A program made the translations under genes and the position numbers. A stretch of DNA of 35,635 nucleotides from Sphingobacterium sp. (GTDB lineage: Bacteria > Bacteroidota > Bacteroidia > Sphingobacteriales > Sphingobacteriaceae): assembly GCA_029239355.1 (NCBI GenBank), contig JAQZAZ010000041.1, positions 1 to 35,635 on the forward strand. Reading direction: 5' to 3'. This document shows positions 33,758 to 35,635 of the stretch, one piece after another. Numbering within the stretch: position 1 is the first letter of the stretch; every line of letters starts with the position of its first letter. Under the pieces are notes generated by a model. It did not search any database. It had not been told where the DNA came from and worked only from the letters and a program-made list of their open reading frames with translations.

Positions 33758-35635
33758 ATGATCAAGACATACATCAAAATCGCGTGGCGGAATTTGTTAA
33801 AAAACAAAGCTTTTTCAGCTATTAATATTCTCGGTCTGGCAATCGGAATGGCAGGAGCATTACTTATTGCGCTTTGGTTGCAAAATATGCTGAGCACAGA
33901 CCGCTATCACGAAAAAAGTGAACGGCTTTATATTATCAGTAACCGCGATACCTATCAAGGCGAATTATGGGCGTGGACAAATACGCCTAAGATCATGGGG
34001 CCAACACTGAAATCTGATTTCCCCGAAATCGAAAGTTTTACACGTATCGAGCAGGATGATAAGTTTCTGACAAGCTATGCGGATAAAAATCTAGTTTCCA
34101 GCGCCAGCTTTGTCGATCCAGGTTTCTTCAATATGTTCAGCTATCCATTGCTTAAAGGTGATAAAACCAATCCGCTTAAAGATGCAAACTCAGTTGTCAT
34201 CACAGAAAAATACGCGAAGGATCTCTTTGGTGATTCGGATCCAATCGGAAAAACCATAAAAATTGAATCAACGTATTTAGTGACTGTCCAAGCAGTCGTA
34301 AAAGACCCTTCCAGTTATAGTAGCATACAATTTGATTATCTGCTTTCATGGGAGCTGGCCAAGAAAATGGGCTATGTAGATGAAAATTGGTCTAACAATT
34401 CTACTTATACCTATGTGCTATTACGGGAAGGAACAACGTTGGAAGACTTCAATGCCAAAATCAGACTTTTCAGCCAGAACCATATCAATGTGGGTGGCAA
34501 CGAAATTAAATCTACAAACGAAATTTTTGCATTTCCGTACCAAGACACTTACCTCTACAACAAAAGTGAAAACGGAGCTTATACAGCCGGACGGATCCAG
34601 TTAGTTCATTTATTTACCTGGATCGGTGTCTTTATTTTGCTTGTTGCCTGTATCAACTTCATGAATCTCAGTACGGCCCGCTCCGAGAGAAGAGCCAAAG
34701 AGGTAGGCGTGCGTAAAGTAGTCGGTGCACAAAGAAAAAGTCTTATTCTACAATTTATTGTCGAGAGTATCCTGATCAGTATTGGAGCAATGATTATTGC
34801 TTTCATCACTATCGTATTGGTTCTTCCAGCCTTTAATGATTTGGTTGAAAAAAATCTCACGATATCCGTCCTGTCCAGCAATACCTGGTTATTTTTAATC
34901 GGATTCACTTTGCTGACTGGCATATTGGCGGGAAGTTACCCCGCATTTTTTCTTTCCTCTTTTAAACCACTAAAAACATTAAAAGGAAAATTGAATACCT
35001 ACAACAAAGGAATCAGTGTACGTTCCATCCTGGTTGTTGTACAATTCAGTCTCGCAATTATCTTGGTCATAGCAACCATCATCGTTTCACAACAGATCCG
35101 ACATACCAAGGATCGGGATCGTGGCTATAATGATAATGGGCTTGTAGCAAGCAGGTTTACGGGAAAAATCAATAGCGGAAAAATTTACCAAACTCTTCGA
35201 AATGAGTTGTTGGCCAGCAATGCGGTGGTATCAGTGTCCAAAAACATGTCCCCGGTAACTGATCGTTATAGCAATGGCTGGGGCTTCTCCTGGCCGGGTA
35301 GTACCGAAAGCGATAAAAGAATTTCCTTTGACCGTTTCAGTACCGATGCCGATGCCGTGAAAACGCTGGGATTTAAACTTGTTGCAGGAAGGGATATCGA
35401 TATATATAAATACCCAACAGACAGTAATGCCATGTTACTGTCCGAAACAGCGGTCAAGCAGATGCGTTTACAGCATCCTGTTGGGCAAACAGTAAACGGG
35501 GATGGTCAGAACTGGACCGTCGTCGGAGTAATTAAGGATTTTATCACCGAATCTCCTTTTTCAGCAGCTTATCCAATGATCGTCCTGGGGCCAAAATCCT
35601 GGTTTACAAATATCCATTATCGCTTAAATCCAAAC
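33758..35635 (+). CDS. FtsX/MacB-type ABC permease P11 (cut by the window edge)
   Basis: The frame is open from the ATG at 33758 to the last base, giving the first 626 residues of what should be about 790. It starts 19 bp after P10, opening MIKTYIKIAWRNLLKNKAF, with TM1 about 20-42. The second helix (LFTWIGVFILLVACINFMNLSTA) starts near residue 285. The first coupling motif is RAKEVGVRKVVGAQRKSL (about 312), and the loop after TM4 is the standard SYPAFFLSSFKPLKTLKG. TM5 is present at about 425-445. The visible part ends within the second periplasmic domain, so the second coupling motif and the C-terminus are not seen. The array may continue beyond it. Confidence 0.92.
   Translation, partial: MIKTYIKIAWRNLLKNKAFSAINILGLAIGMAGALLIALWLQNMLSTDRYHEKSERLYIISNRDTYQGELWAWTNTPKIMGPTLKSDFPEIESFTRIEQDDKFLTSYADKNLVSSASFVDPGFFNMFSYPLLKGDKTNPLKDANSVVITEKYAKDLFGDSDPIGKTIKIESTYLVTVQAVVKDPSSYSSIQFDYLLSWELAKKMGYVDENWSNNSTYTYVLLREGTTLEDFNAKIRLFSQNHINVGGNEIKSTNEIFAFPYQDTYLYNKSENGAYTAGRIQLVHLFTWIGVFILLVACINFMNLSTARSERRAKEVGVRKVVGAQRKSLILQFIVESILISIGAMIIAFITIVLVLPAFNDLVEKNLTISVLSSNTWLFLIGFTLLTGILAGSYPAFFLSSFKPLKTLKGKLNTYNKGISVRSILVVVQFSLAIILVIATIIVSQQIRHTKDRDRGYNDNGLVASRFTGKINSGKIYQTLRNELLASNAVVSVSKNMSPVTDRYSNGWGFSWPGSTESDKRISFDRFSTDADAVKTLGFKLVAGRDIDIYKYPTDSNAMLLSETAVKQMRLQHPVGQTVNGDGQNWTVVGVIKDFITESPFSAAYPMIVLGPKSWFTNIHYRLNPN

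Noticed and set aside
8300..35635. Reading the repeated permease genes as a recent amplification or mobile element
   Set aside because: The copies differ widely in protein sequence, no transposase or flanking direct repeats were seen, and near-identical DNA blocks between copies were not found by eye; the expansion looks old.

Overview
This window is chromosomal DNA from a member of the Bacteroidota, most likely the Sphingobacteriaceae (Sphingobacterium or a close relative; the genus is a guess from overall protein character). The grounds are AT-rich DNA, promoter-like TAnnTTTG boxes, start codons without purine-rich Shine-Dalgarno sequences, and protein families typical of the phylum. No insertion sequence, prophage, CRISPR array or rRNA was seen.

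Positions 1-2400 form an ordinary flank: a tRNA-Thr (minus strand), an Omp85/BamA-like outer-membrane barrel gene (plus), a hairpin terminator, and a small minus-strand gene that looks like an O-methyltransferase without its SAM-binding core.

From 2400 to the right edge lies one large export locus built as two divergent units. Leftward (minus) run a TolC-family outer-membrane channel, an NtrC-type sigma-54 response regulator and a histidine kinase. Rightward (plus) run a HlyD/MacA-type periplasmic adaptor and then an uninterrupted series of at least eleven full-length FtsX/MacB-type permeases (P1-P11, 787-805 aa each; P11 is cut by the window edge). Only one ABC ATPase is present, placed between P2 and P3. 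Each permease appears to be two MacB-like halves fused in one chain (8 predicted membrane segments, two large periplasmic domains). A single permease chain plus an ATPase dimer could therefore make a complete inner-membrane pump. The simplest reading is a hub-and-spoke system: one ATPase, one adaptor and one TolC channel shared by many permeases whose periplasmic domains have diverged.

The regulation can be read from the DNA. Seven copies of a 16-bp palindrome, consensus TGTNCG-N4-CGNACA (one clearly degenerate), occur in three clusters with 21-22 bp between neighbouring start positions. Three copies lie upstream of tolC, two upstream of the adaptor gene, and two in an unusually long gap before P10. 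From each cluster, 52-54 bp further toward the gene, there is a TGGCA element resembling the -24 half of a sigma-54 promoter. I infer that these are tandem enhancer sites for the NtrC-type regulator encoded in the locus. It would then control its own operon, the main permease operon and a second internal start at P10. A relic of a permease 3' end in the P4-P5 gap suggests that the array has gained and lost members.
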